Shown: in pieces, positions 16,159 to 23,949 of the stretch
Numbering within the stretch: the stretch's first letter is position 1
Layout: each line of letters begins with the position of its first letter
From: an uncultured Enterorhabdus sp.
Lineage (GTDB): Bacteria > Actinomycetota > Coriobacteriia > Coriobacteriales > Eggerthellaceae
NCBI GenBank assembly: GCA_947649205.1
Contig: CANSQM010000022.1
Coordinates: 1-42,955, forward strand
DNA length: 42,955 nt
Direction of reading: 5' to 3'
The notes under the pieces: generated by a model
Database searches by the model: none
What the model saw: the letters and a program-made list of their open reading frames with translations, nothing else
What the model was told of the DNA's origin: nothing
Program-made: the position numbers and the translations under genes

Positions 16159-16455
16159 CTACCAGTACCCCTTGGAGTGCTTTCGCTTGCGCTCGGGCTT
16201 GGGGGGACGGAAATCCAGCGCCATCTGGCCGTCGGTGGTCTTCTCCTGCTTCTCCGCCGGGGCCGCGGCCTTGCGCTCCACTTTCTCGATGGTCCAGGAC
16301 ACCGCGCCGGCCCCGAACAGCTCCAGCATCTTCAGCCGTGCGTCGTGGGCATTGGCCTTGGTGCCGGCCCGCGCCTCGCTTTGGAATTCGAAGAGACCGC
16401 GCTCGCGGTCGTGGGATCCCTTGGGTGACTGGTAGTGGGCAACATAGGTCTGCAT
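16159..16455 (-). CDS. Small conserved-looking protein of unknown function (98 aa)
   Basis: I do not recognise the family. The 98-aa protein starts MQTYVAHYQSPKGSHDRERG, predicted beta-strand and loop, followed by a region rich in Ala (25-50) and FGAGAVSWTIEKVERK, then a charged tail with PERKRKHSKGYW. MQTYVAHYQSPKG is reminiscent of small single-stranded nucleic-acid or metabolism-linked proteins, but that is not evidence. GGAAGGA precedes the ATG. It sits between tRNA-Thr and the M42 peptidase, 22 bp before the latter, on the same strand. Confidence 0.7.
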   Translation of the reverse strand: MQTYVAHYQSPKGSHDRERGLFEFQSEARAGTKANAHDARLKMLELFGAGAVSWTIEKVERKAAAPAEKQEKTTDGQMALDFRPPKPERKRKHSKGYW

Positions 16456-16522
16456 AAACGGGCGGTCCTTCCGTCTCTGTGGTTCAGGGGCCATTCTAGC
16501 ACGACGGAGGCCCCGCCTTGAA

Positions 16523-16562
16523 AGCCAAACAGGCCACCGCTGGAAAACCAACGATGGCCTGT
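16523..16562 (-). terminator. Likely terminator after tRNA-Thr
   Basis: ACAGGCCA and TGGCCTGT (16555-16562 with 16529-16536) form an 8-bp stem around an 18-nt loop on the minus strand, followed by TTGGCTTTC. The T-run is weak, but its position just after the tRNA CCA end is right. Confidence 0.6.
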
Positions 16563-16571
16563 CTATGATTA

Positions 16572-16646
16572 TGGAGCCAGTGACAGGAATCGAACCCGCA
16601 ACCCACTGATTACAAATCAGTTGCTCTACCGTTGAGCCACACTGGC
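16572..16646 (-). tRNA. tRNA-Thr (anticodon UGU)
   Basis: The cloverleaf is clear: acceptor GCCAGTG/CACTGGC, D-arm GCTCAACGGTAGAGC, anticodon arm ACTGA-TTTGTAA-TCAGT with anticodon TGT, T-arm GCGGGTTCGATTCCTGT, and encoded CCA at 16572-16574. The discriminator is U. It reads threonine ACA/ACG-type codons. It stands alone between pyrE and a small unknown gene, with its own promoter. Confidence 0.97.
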
Positions 16647-16696
16647 GCCGTGCATGCGGCACCTCTCCCTCCCCGAAGATGACGCCGCATCCGCTT

Positions 16697-16725
16697 ATTG
16701 TACGACAAGCTTTCCATTTAGGAAA
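16697..16725 (-). promoter_or_regulatory. Promoter of tRNA-Thr
   Basis: TACAAT (16697-16702) with TTTCCT (16720-16725) at 17 bp on the minus strand, 50 bp before the mature tRNA 5' end. The -10 is near consensus and the -35 is moderate. Confidence 0.55.
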
Positions 16726-16785
16726 GTCACAACGGCGCAACGGCACCGCCGGCATGGAAGATCGCCGCCCCGCGCCCAGAAGCGG

Positions 16786-17469
16786 CTACTCCTTGGCACC
16801 CCACTGCTCGTAGTAGGCGTCGATGGCGGCGGCGATATCGTCGTCGATGACCACGCGGCCGGCCACCTCGCGGTTGTGCAGGCATTCCTTCACCTCGGCC
16901 ATGGACACGATGGAGGCCACCGGGAAGCCGTACTTCGCCTCGATCTCCTTCTGGGCCGTGGTCACGCCGCCCTTCCCCACTTCCATGCGGTTGAGCGATA
17001 CAATGAGCCCCTGCACGGCAACGTTCGCCGCGCCAGTCACGATGGGATAGGTCTCGTCGATGGACTTGCCCGAGGTGGTCACGTCCTCCACCATGATGAC
17101 CTTATCGCCATCATGCAGCTCGGCGCCGAGCAGGTTGCCCGCATCGGCCCCATGGTCCTTCACTTCCTTGCGGTTGCAGCAGTACTTCACTTCCTTGCCG
17201 TACAACTCCTGCAGCGCCATGGCGGTGACCACGGCCAGGGGAATGCCCTTGTAGGCCGGCCCGAACACCACGTCGAAGTCGAGCCCGAAATTGTCGTTGA
17301 TGGCCTGGGCGTAGTACAGGCCCAGCCGGTGCAGCTGCTCGCCGGTCACATAGGCCCCCGCGTTCATGAAAAACGGCGACTTGCGCCCGCTCTTCAACGT
17401 GAAGTCGCCGAACTTCAGCACGTCGCTTTGAACCATGAACTCGATGAACTCGCGCTTGTAAGCCTCCAT
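16786..17469 (-). CDS. pyrE: Orotate phosphoribosyltransferase PyrE
   Basis: PyrE converts orotate and PRPP to OMP in pyrimidine synthesis. The 227-aa protein has LKSGRKSPFFMNAGAYVTG near the N-terminus, FDVVFGPAYKGIPLAVVTA, and the PRPP-binding loop VIMVEDVTTSGKSIDE (about 122-138). This is the longer bacterial type. I prefer ATG 17467-17469, with AAAGGG seven bases upstream; an ATG 33 bp further up (MRDSLVDERAV) lacks a site of comparable quality. No other pyr gene is adjacent. It is followed by tRNA-Thr. Confidence 0.94.
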   Translation of the reverse strand: MEAYKREFIEFMVQSDVLKFGDFTLKSGRKSPFFMNAGAYVTGEQLHRLGLYYAQAINDNFGLDFDVVFGPAYKGIPLAVVTAMALQELYGKEVKYCCNRKEVKDHGADAGNLLGAELHDGDKVIMVEDVTTSGKSIDETYPIVTGAANVAVQGLIVSLNRMEVGKGGVTTAQKEIEAKYGFPVASIVSMAEVKECLHNREVAGRVVIDDDIAAAIDAYYEQWGAKE

Positions 17470-17487
17470 GACCGCCCTTTCATCCAC

Positions 17488-17524
17488 GAGGGAATCCCTC
17501 ATATTTTCTTGTGCACCTATGATA
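17488..17524 (-). promoter_or_regulatory. Candidate pyrE promoter and small dyad
   Basis: TATCAT (17519-17524, minus strand) could be the -10; the -35 region is poor. A 13-base dyad with 6-bp arms, GAGGGA-A-TCCCTC (17488-17500), lies in the predicted early transcript. Whether it takes part in pyrimidine control is unknown. Confidence 0.3.
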
Positions 17525-17600
17525 CCCCATTCGAGCGTCCCACCCTGCCGAACTGGTGAAAACTATCGCGGACAGCGAGTGGCTCCGGAACTTTTTGGGG

Positions 17601-19001
17601 TTATTCGAGCAGCAGCACGTCCTCGCGCGTGCGTGCCAGGGCGCGCAGGTCGTCGGAGAAGCCGCTCACGCTGAAGAGGACGTATACCGGAGCCTTCCCA
17701 AAACGTTGAAAGGCCGGGTCGCTCAATGCCTTTTGCACCTGTTCTTCCAAGTGAGCCAAAACATTGGCCCCCACGGGCTTCGACCAGAACTTGCACTCGC
17801 CGAATGCTGCCCGCCCCGCATCCACGCTCAACCCCACGACATCCAGCTCGACATCGCGCGCACCCCACCAAGCACCCACGCGCTCAGGCATGAAGGACAG
17901 CGCCCCTCCCGCGCCCGCATCCCACAGACGGTCGCGGCACACGTCCTCGTACGCATAGGAGACTTGCCCGTCAATGAAGTTCCGCTTGATCGTTTTGAGT
18001 GCTTCCGCCCGGCGTCCCGTTTCCAAAAGCCCCATCTGGGGAAAGACGAAGCGGAACCAGAACCTGAGATAATTGTCCTTGATGCGATAAAGGCCCTTCT
18101 TACTCTTCTCGGGATTCGCCTCCGTCACCGGCACCGTGCGGTCCAGCACGTCGAGCCCCTCAAGCACCTTCAGGTACTTCGACAATCCCGTCTGCTTCAC
18201 GTTCAACGCCGCCGCGATCTGGCCGCTTTTGCGGTTTCCCGCCGCAACCGCCCGCAAAATGGAGAAATAGGTTCCCACCTCGCTCACTTCCTTCGATAAA
18301 AGGAAGTTCGGCTCGTCGTACAGATAGCTGTTGGAATTCAGGACGCTCCTCTCAATGCCGCGATACACATCCCCGGTGTCCTTGAAGCTCTCGATGTACT
18401 TGGGAACGCCGCCGGTAACGCTGTACAGCTCGACCAACTCGCGATACCCCGTTTTAGCGGGAAAGAAATCCCCATAGAACCGGAAGGGTATCTGCCGCAT
18501 GCGAATCTGCGCCGTGCGCCTTCCGTACAGAGGACTGCTATAGGAGAGGACCTGGCTTTCCATAAGCGAAATGAGCGAGCCGCAGAGGATGACCATCACG
18601 TTGCGTTTGCTGAGCATCGTATCCCACAGGCGCTGAAAGACAGAGGGGAACGCCGGGTTAGCCTTGCCGAGGTATTGGAACTCGTCTAGCGCGATGACGA
18701 GGCGTTCACCGCTTTGCGTCAAGCGGTCAAAGAGAATGTCCCAGTTGTCGACGGATATCTGGCCGAGCAAATCGTCGCCCGTGAGCGCAGCCACCTGCTT
18801 TTGAAAGGCCACCCGGTTCTGCTCCTCCGATTCCTCGGTGGCCAAAAAGTACAGGGCACGCTTGTCGCGGACGAACTCCGTGATGAGCGCCGTCTTCCCG
18901 ACGCGGCGGCGACCGTAGATGACTACCAGGGCAGCCTGGGATTCGGCGTACTGCTCTTCCAGCGTGGCAAGCTCCTCAACGCGATCGACGAACGGGCCCA
19001 T
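17601..19001 (-). CDS. AAA-type ATPase with winged helix and DUF234 nuclease-like C-terminus
   Basis: The 466-aa protein belongs to the archaeal-ATPase/DUF234 group. Residues 1-200: STAND/AAA-like NTPase with Walker A GRRRVGKT (30-37), Walker B LVIALDEFQYL (101-111) and a sensor-like VMVILCGS. Residues about 240-300: winged helix (GQIAAALNVKQTGLSKYLKVLEGLDVL). Residues about 340-466: DUF234, with Asp387 and GECK (401-404), which match a PD-(D/E)xK nuclease core. AAGGAG precedes the ATG. Codon use and base composition look slightly less GC-biased than neighbours. It is monocistronic between pyrE and its palindromic promoter. Function is unproven; a DNA-related or stress/defence role is inference. 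Confidence 0.9.
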   Translation of the reverse strand: MGPFVDRVEELATLEEQYAESQAALVVIYGRRRVGKTALITEFVRDKRALYFLATEESEEQNRVAFQKQVAALTGDDLLGQISVDNWDILFDRLTQSGERLVIALDEFQYLGKANPAFPSVFQRLWDTMLSKRNVMVILCGSLISLMESQVLSYSSPLYGRRTAQIRMRQIPFRFYGDFFPAKTGYRELVELYSVTGGVPKYIESFKDTGDVYRGIERSVLNSNSYLYDEPNFLLSKEVSEVGTYFSILRAVAAGNRKSGQIAAALNVKQTGLSKYLKVLEGLDVLDRTVPVTEANPEKSKKGLYRIKDNYLRFWFRFVFPQMGLLETGRRAEALKTIKRNFIDGQVSYAYEDVCRDRLWDAGAGGALSFMPERVGAWWGARDVELDVVGLSVDAGRAAFGECKFWSKPVGANVLAHLEEQVQKALSDPAFQRFGKAPVYVLFSVSGFSDDLRALARTREDVLLLE

Positions 19002-19038
19002 AATGGCGCTCCTTCCTACAACTCTGCCATGGTTACAT

Positions 19039-19079
19039 AATATTATACTCTAGAGTATAATACTTCAAAGTATAATATT
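19039..19079 (-). promoter_or_regulatory. AT-rich palindromic promoter/operator of the ATPase gene
   Basis: A 22-bp perfect palindrome (19041-19062, centre TCTAGA) and a third half-site AGTATAATA (19069-19077) make three copies of one 9-bp unit. The outer two, AATATTATACT (19039-19049) and AGTATAATATT (19069-19079), are also perfectly complementary. On the minus strand TTTGAA (19064-19069) and TATAAT (19042-19047) with a 16-bp spacer form a promoter embedded in these sites. Repression through cooperative binding, perhaps by the gene's own winged-helix product, is inferred. Confidence 0.65.
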
Positions 19080-19175
19080 TTTTCCCTGTCGTGACCCATT
19101 GAACCACCTCCGAAGACCGTGCCGCCCTCATGCCGAAAACCCATGGAACGCCTCATCCGGTCAACGGGAGAGCAG

Positions 19176-19221
19176 TTGACACCCGAACATTTATTCGGTT
19201 ATTATAGCGTACATTCATTCG
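19176..19221 (+). promoter_or_regulatory. Promoter of the radical-SAM repair pair with LexA-like box
   Basis: TTGACA (19176-19181) and TATTAT (19200-19205) are 18 bp apart. Between them lies CGAACATTTATTCG (19184-19197), which differs by one base from the SOS-box pattern CGAAC-N4-GTTCG. Its right part recurs as ACATTCATTCG (19211-19221) downstream of the -10, 24 bp on, against ACATTTATTCG (19187-19197). A repressor bound here would block transcription. Confidence 0.55.
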
Positions 19222-19270
19222 TGTGAACAGGTGTGCTTACGAGGTGCCGTCAGTTGGAGGGGGTAACGCG

Positions 19271-20827
19271 GTGAACGTCATCGAGAAGCTGGAAGTGCTG
19301 GCCGATGCGGCGAAGTACGACGTGGCCTGCACCTCCTCCGGCGTGCAGCGCTCGGGGAGGAAGGGGCAGCTGGGCGCAGCGCACCAGGCGGGCTGCTGCC
19401 ATTCCTTCACGCCCGACGGGCGCTGCGTCACGCTGCTGAAGGTGCTCATGACCAACGCCTGCGTCTACGACTGCGCCTACTGCGTGAACCGCGCCAGCAA
19501 CGCCGCGGTCGCGCGCACGGCCTTCACCCCGCAGGAGCTGGCCGATCTCACCATCGGGTTCTACCGCCGCAACTACATCGAGGGGCTCTTCCTGTCGTCG
19601 GGGGTGGCCGGCTGCCCTGACCGCACCACCGAGCTCATGATAGAGGCCCTGCGCATCCTGCGGGAGGAGTACGGCTTTCGCGGCTACATTCACACTAAGA
19701 CCATCCCCGGCACGTCCCTGGAACTCATCGACGAGCTGGGCCGTCTGTCCGACCGCCTCTCGGTGAACCTGGAACTGCCGAGCAAACAGAGCCTGGGGCT
19801 TCTGGCCCCCAACAAATCGCGTCACTCCATCTTGGCGCCCATGCGCCACATCTTCGAGTCGGTGGCCGAAGACAAGGAGTCCCGCGCTCTCGCCCAGCGC
19901 CGCACCACGGTGTACCTGCAGAAGAAGACCGCCCGCAAGACGCGGGCCTTCGCCCCGGCGGGCCAATCCACCCAGATGATCGTCGGCGCCACCCCGGAGA
20001 GCGACTACCAGATCCTGAACCTGTCGGCGGCGCTCTACACCCAGCTGTCCTTGAAGCGCGTGTTCTTCAGCGCCTATCTGCCCGTGGTGGCCAATCCGCT
20101 CCTGCCCGCCACCGACGCCGTGCAGCTGAACCGCGAGCACCGCCTGTACCAGGCCGACTGGCTTCTGCGCTACTACGGGTTCGACGTGAGCGAGATCATC
20201 GACGAGGAGAACCCCTTCCTCGCTCCCGATGTGGATCCGAAGGCCAACTGGGCCCTGAACCACCTGGACTTCTTCCCCGTGGAGGTGAACACCGCACCCT
20301 TGGAGGCGCTGCTGCGCGTGCCCGGCATCGGCGTGCGCGGGGCGCGGCTCATCCTGCGGGCCCGGCGCCAGTCCACCCTGGGCGAGGCAGAGCTGCGCAA
20401 GCTCGGCATCGCCTACAACCGGGCCCGTTACTTCATCACCATGAACGGCTCCTATGGGGGCTCCGGCATCGATTTCTCCCGCGATGCGCTGCACGCGCGC
20501 CTTTCCGCCCCCATCGAGGGCGGCCGCCACGGGCGCCGGGCCGACCGGACCGTCCAGGGCCAGATGAGCCTCTTCGAGGCAGTGGACGCCCCGCCGGTGC
20601 TCCCCGAGGCGAGCCCCGCCAACCGCGCCGCCCTCGATGTCGCCTTCGAGGCCCAGCGCCGCGCCCTGGCCCAGGCAACGACGGCCCCGGCGATGGGCGG
20701 TGGCACCGCAGGCGAACGGCGACAGGCCTTCGGTGCAGAAGCGTCCCGCCCTGGACGTGAAAGCGCGGCACGGGAGAGCGCCGAGCACGGCCACGACGCC
20801 CGCGAGCCGCTGCTCTCGGTGGCCTAG
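19271..20827 (+). CDS. Radical SAM protein, predicted DNA modification/repair (TIGR03916-type)
   Basis: The protein (518 aa) belongs to the radical SAM group always found with a UDG-linked partner. The 4Fe-4S motif is CVYDCAYC (Cys64, 68, 71). Upstream CCHSFTPDGRCVTLLKVLMTN and downstream GLFLSSGVAGCPDRTTELMI, YIHTKTIPG and NLELPSKQSL are family landmarks. A helix-hairpin-helix LLRVPGIGVRGARLILRARR (about 348-367) suggests DNA binding. The last ~110 residues are an Ala/Arg-rich low-complexity extension beyond the usual ~400-430 aa. GTG 19271 has GGAGGGGG seven bases upstream; an earlier GTG at 19223 lacks a site. Its partner follows after 9 bp. Substrate unknown. Confidence 0.9.
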   Translation: MNVIEKLEVLADAAKYDVACTSSGVQRSGRKGQLGAAHQAGCCHSFTPDGRCVTLLKVLMTNACVYDCAYCVNRASNAAVARTAFTPQELADLTIGFYRRNYIEGLFLSSGVAGCPDRTTELMIEALRILREEYGFRGYIHTKTIPGTSLELIDELGRLSDRLSVNLELPSKQSLGLLAPNKSRHSILAPMRHIFESVAEDKESRALAQRRTTVYLQKKTARKTRAFAPAGQSTQMIVGATPESDYQILNLSAALYTQLSLKRVFFSAYLPVVANPLLPATDAVQLNREHRLYQADWLLRYYGFDVSEIIDEENPFLAPDVDPKANWALNHLDFFPVEVNTAPLEALLRVPGIGVRGARLILRARRQSTLGEAELRKLGIAYNRARYFITMNGSYGGSGIDFSRDALHARLSAPIEGGRHGRRADRTVQGQMSLFEAVDAPPVLPEASPANRAALDVAFEAQRRALAQATTAPAMGGGTAGERRQAFGAEASRPGRESAARESAEHGHDAREPLLSVA

Positions 20828-20836
20828 GAGGGCACC

Positions 20837-21880
20837 GTGCACCGCACAGACCACGACACGCCCGCAACCTCTTCGCCGACCGTCGTGCACCGGCCTGCCG
20901 CAGATTCGCTTCCCGCCGTCACGGGCGGCCCGGGCTCCCCTCCCCGGCCGGCCACCCCGTCGGCGAGCCCGGAGGCTATCTACGACGAGGTGGCCTACGC
21001 TTACGATGGCACCTTGGAAGGGCTGCTCTCGGCCATCTTCGCCGCCTACGAGCGCCGCGAGAACCCCACCGACGTAGTGCCCGAGAGCCGGCTCCAGCCC
21101 CGCCTGGGCCAGCGAGTGGCGCCCATCCCCACGAACATGGGCCATGCAGCCCGGGTGCTGCGCGGCGTGAAGCGGGCCTGCGGCTGGCGGGCGGCCCATG
21201 CCGTGAAGCAGGCCAGCTGCTCCGACGAGCCCGATGCGGGCACCGCCGCCTACCGCTTCGTGCGCTACGCCATGGACGAGCAGAAGCGTCGCAACTGCGA
21301 GCACTGCCGCAAACGGGCCTCCTGCAAAGGGCGCGGCGGTGTGGGCCCCTGCCCCAAGATGCGGGGCCGCGCACTGTCCGACATCACCCATCCGGCCGTG
21401 GAACGGCTCTTCCGCATTTCACGCTCCATCAGCCAGGAATGCGAGCATATGCGCCAGTTCGTCCGTTTCCAGCACCTGCGGGGCGAGGGCGAGGGCGGCG
21501 GGGCCAGCACCGAGGTGTGGTTCGCCCGGGTGAACCCCAAGGCATCGGTGGTGCCGCTGGTCATGGACCACTTTGTAGAACGGCTCGGCGTGCAGCCCTT
21601 CATCATCTACGATGAGGTGCATGAACTCGCCGGCGTCTACGACGGGGGCGACTGGCACCTCGTGGCCACCGCCGGCCAAGGCGATCTCGCCCGGATCCTC
21701 CCCAACCCCACCGCCGACGAGGCGCTGTTCAGCGACGCCTGGCGCACGTTCTACCGCTCAGTGTCGGTGGATGCCCGCTACAACCCCGAGCTGCGCCGCC
21801 AGTTCATGCCCAAGCGCTTCTGGAAGAACCTCACCGAGCTCCAGGAGAGCCCCGCTGCCCTACGCAAAGCCCGATCGTAA
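20837..21880 (+). CDS. TIGR03915-type DNA metabolism protein, partner of the radical SAM gene
   Basis: This 347-aa protein is the usual partner of the preceding radical SAM enzyme and is related to the domain fused to some uracil-DNA glycosylases. It starts with a ~45-aa disordered Pro/Ser region; the family begins at AIYDEVAYAYDGTLEGLLSAIFAAYERRENP (47-77). The C-terminal part has ADEALFSDAWRTFYRSVSVDARYNPELRRQFMPKRFWKNLTEL, also typical. An insert at about 150-175 carries Cys154, 157, 163 and 172 (CxxC-x5-C-x8-C), plausible ligands for Fe-S or zinc. GTG 20837 has GGAGG five to six bases upstream. Biochemical activity is unknown. Confidence 0.86.
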   Translation: MHRTDHDTPATSSPTVVHRPAADSLPAVTGGPGSPPRPATPSASPEAIYDEVAYAYDGTLEGLLSAIFAAYERRENPTDVVPESRLQPRLGQRVAPIPTNMGHAARVLRGVKRACGWRAAHAVKQASCSDEPDAGTAAYRFVRYAMDEQKRRNCEHCRKRASCKGRGGVGPCPKMRGRALSDITHPAVERLFRISRSISQECEHMRQFVRFQHLRGEGEGGGASTEVWFARVNPKASVVPLVMDHFVERLGVQPFIIYDEVHELAGVYDGGDWHLVATAGQGDLARILPNPTADEALFSDAWRTFYRSVSVDARYNPELRRQFMPKRFWKNLTELQESPAALRKARS

Positions 21881-21893
21881 CCCCATGCAAAAC

Positions 21894-21923
21894 AAGCGGG
21901 GTGCCGACCACGGCACCCCGCTT
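21894..21923. terminator. Bidirectional terminator between convergent genes
   Basis: A 13-bp perfect stem AAGCGGGGTGCCG/CGGCACCCCGCTT around a 4-nt loop lies 13 bp after the repair pair and before the end of convergent degV. The minus side continues GTTTTG, the plus side GCTGTTCTC, so it can serve both. Confidence 0.85.
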
Positions 21924-21944
21924 GCTGTTCTCTGGCACACTCTC

Positions 21945-22847
21945 CTACAAACTGAACACCAGCTCGCTGGCGGGGGCGGTCAGCTTGCCGGGCACCGGGC
22001 GCTCGCACTCGTAGGCAAGCCCCACGGCCGGCCCCACGTGCACGCCGATGACCGGGCTCACGGGCAGCACCTCCACGGCGCGGCCCACCACCGGCTCGAT
22101 GGCATCGCGGGCCCACTGCACCGCCGGCGCGGCCGAGCCGATATAGTGCACCACCACGCGCTTGAGCCCGCAGGCCCCGATATCCTCCTTGAAGACGTCC
22201 ACCATATGGGCCAGCGTCTTCTTCCACGTGCGCACCTTGGCCAGGGTGGCGGTCTCCCAATCGGCCACCGTGAGCACCGGGGAGATGCGCAAAAGGCCGC
22301 CGAGCAGGGCCGAGGCGCCGCCGATGCGGCCGCCGGCCTTCAGGAACGCCAGGCTCTCGGGGGCGAAGATGAAGCGGGAGGCGGCCACGGCGTCCGTCGC
22401 CGCCCGGGCGCACTCTTCCAGGGAGGCCCCCGCATCGCGCGCATCGGCCGCGTCCAGCACGGCGAACAGCTCGTCGCCGCAATTCGACGTGGAATCGATG
22501 AGCGTGCAGCGGAACTGGTCGTAGCGCTCCTTGCAGGCCCGAGCGCTGCGCACAGCCCCCTCGAAGGTTCCGGACATCTTCGACGACAGGAAGATGCCGA
22601 GCACCTCGTCGGCCGCCTCGGCGGCGCGGTCGAAGAGCGCCTCCAGCCCGTGCTGGGAGGGCTGGCTGGAGGTGGGCGGGTTGTCGATCATGGAGGCGAT
22701 ATCCTCGTAGAACGCTTCCACGTCCATATCGGTCTCGCGGTACTCGCGCCCGTCGCGGTTCACGAACAGGGAGACCACCTCGATATCGCGCTCCCGGGCC
22801 ATCTCGGCGGGAATGGAGGAGACGGAATCGGTCACGATCTTAATCAC
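21945..22847 (-). CDS. DegV-family fatty-acid-binding protein (first copy)
   Basis: DegV proteins bind fatty acids in the cytosol; in Firmicutes the FakB members present fatty acids to the kinase FakA. The 300-aa protein begins VIKIVTDSVSSIP and has FLSSKMSGTFEGAV (fatty-acid head-group contact region), KAGGRIGGASALLGGLLRISPVL, and the C-terminal PVIGVHVGPAVGLAY. GTG 22845-22847 has AAAGGAG six bases upstream; an ATG 21 bp further is possible. It is 96 bp downstream of the PflX-like gene. No fakA is in the window. A second degV lies at 25.2-26.1 kb, so two acyl specificities may be served. Confidence 0.9.
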   Translation of the reverse strand: MIKIVTDSVSSIPAEMARERDIEVVSLFVNRDGREYRETDMDVEAFYEDIASMIDNPPTSSQPSQHGLEALFDRAAEAADEVLGIFLSSKMSGTFEGAVRSARACKERYDQFRCTLIDSTSNCGDELFAVLDAADARDAGASLEECARAATDAVAASRFIFAPESLAFLKAGGRIGGASALLGGLLRISPVLTVADWETATLAKVRTWKKTLAHMVDVFKEDIGACGLKRVVVHYIGSAAPAVQWARDAIEPVVGRAVEVLPVSPVIGVHVGPAVGLAYECERPVPGKLTAPASELVFSL

Positions 22848-22943
22848 AGGTGCTCCTTTCAAGGGCATCGCGAACGGGGAGTCGCTACGGCTTTGCACTA
22901 TCCTACACCATCGGCCGCGCCCCGTCCCAGCGCAGGCGAAAGA

Positions 22944-23933
22944 TCACACCCCCGTGAAGTCGAAGGGCGGGATGAAGCTCTCCTCGGCCGCGCCGCCCTC
23001 CTGCCAGAAGTAGTCGCGCACCCCCAGCTCGTCGGCGAAGTCGAGCAGCGCCTCGTACTCGTCGTCGGGCACGGTCTCAGCCAGCTCGGGGCTGACCGCC
23101 AGCACGGCGGCGGCCCGGGTGCTGCCCGCTTCGGCGGCGCGGGCGAGCACCGGCGTGTACTGGTTCATGAGGGAGAGGCGAATGGCGTCGCCGAAGCGCC
23201 CGTGCAGCAGGCGCACCACGGCCTTCGAGTTCTCCAGGGCCCCGGGCAGCATGAGATGGCGCACCACCACGCCGCCCACAAGGCGCTCCTGGCCGCGGTA
23301 CTCGTCATAGCGCACGGGTCCCGCTTCCTCCACCATGGCCTCCAGGGCCTCCAGGGCCGCCTCCGGGTAGTCGGCCGCATGGGAATAGCGCCGGGCCAGC
23401 GAGGGATCGGCGTACTTGAAGTCGGTGAGGTAGGCATCCACGCAACCGCCGTTGGCCCGCACCGCCTCCACGGTCTCGTAGCCGCCCGTGTTCCACAGCA
23501 CCGGCAGCGCCACGCCCCGGGCGCGCGCCTGAGCCACCGCCGCGCGAATCTGGGGCGCGTAGTGGGTGGGGGTCACGCAGTTGATATTGAGCGCCCCGGC
23601 CACCTCCAGCTCTTTCATAATGGCGGCGAGCCGTTCCACGGTGATCTCCCGGGCATGCTCGGCCAGGGCGATCTCGGCGTTCTGGCAGTACACGCAGCCC
23701 AGGGGGCAGCCCGCGAAGAAAATGGTGCCGGAACCGTCCTCGCCGGAAATGGGCGGCTCCTCCCAGAAGTGCAGGGCCGCGCGGGCCACCAGTAGGCGCC
23801 CATCGGCCCCGCATACCCCGCGCTCCCCCGCCGCCCGATTCGCCCCACAGGCGCGGGGACACAAACCACACGACGACGGCAATGCGCAGAGGGGGCGCGG
23901 GCCACCTTGACCGACCGATTTCAGTTCCTGCAT
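22944..23933 (-). CDS. Radical SAM protein of the PflX type (pyruvate formate-lyase activase-like)
   Basis: The 329-aa protein is a COG1313-like radical SAM enzyme. N-terminal CGLCPRACGANRAAGERGVCG is the extra Cys module of this group; the 4Fe-4S motif is CPLGCVYCQN (Cys76, 80, 83), followed by ALNINCVTPTHYAPQI, LPVLWNTGGYE, and VDAYLTDFKYADPSLARRYS. The C-terminal FIPPFDFTGV is typical. It resembles glycyl-radical activases, but no glycyl radical enzyme is adjacent, so the target is unknown. GAGGGG lies six bases before the ATG. The left arm of a small inverted-repeat element begins 17 bp upstream. Confidence 0.88.
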   Translation of the reverse strand: MQELKSVGQGGPRPLCALPSSCGLCPRACGANRAAGERGVCGADGRLLVARAALHFWEEPPISGEDGSGTIFFAGCPLGCVYCQNAEIALAEHAREITVERLAAIMKELEVAGALNINCVTPTHYAPQIRAAVAQARARGVALPVLWNTGGYETVEAVRANGGCVDAYLTDFKYADPSLARRYSHAADYPEAALEALEAMVEEAGPVRYDEYRGQERLVGGVVVRHLMLPGALENSKAVVRLLHGRFGDAIRLSLMNQYTPVLARAAEAGSTRAAAVLAVSPELAETVPDDEYEALLDFADELGVRDYFWQEGGAAEESFIPPFDFTGV

Positions 23934-23949
23934 CTCAAACCCCTCAATC

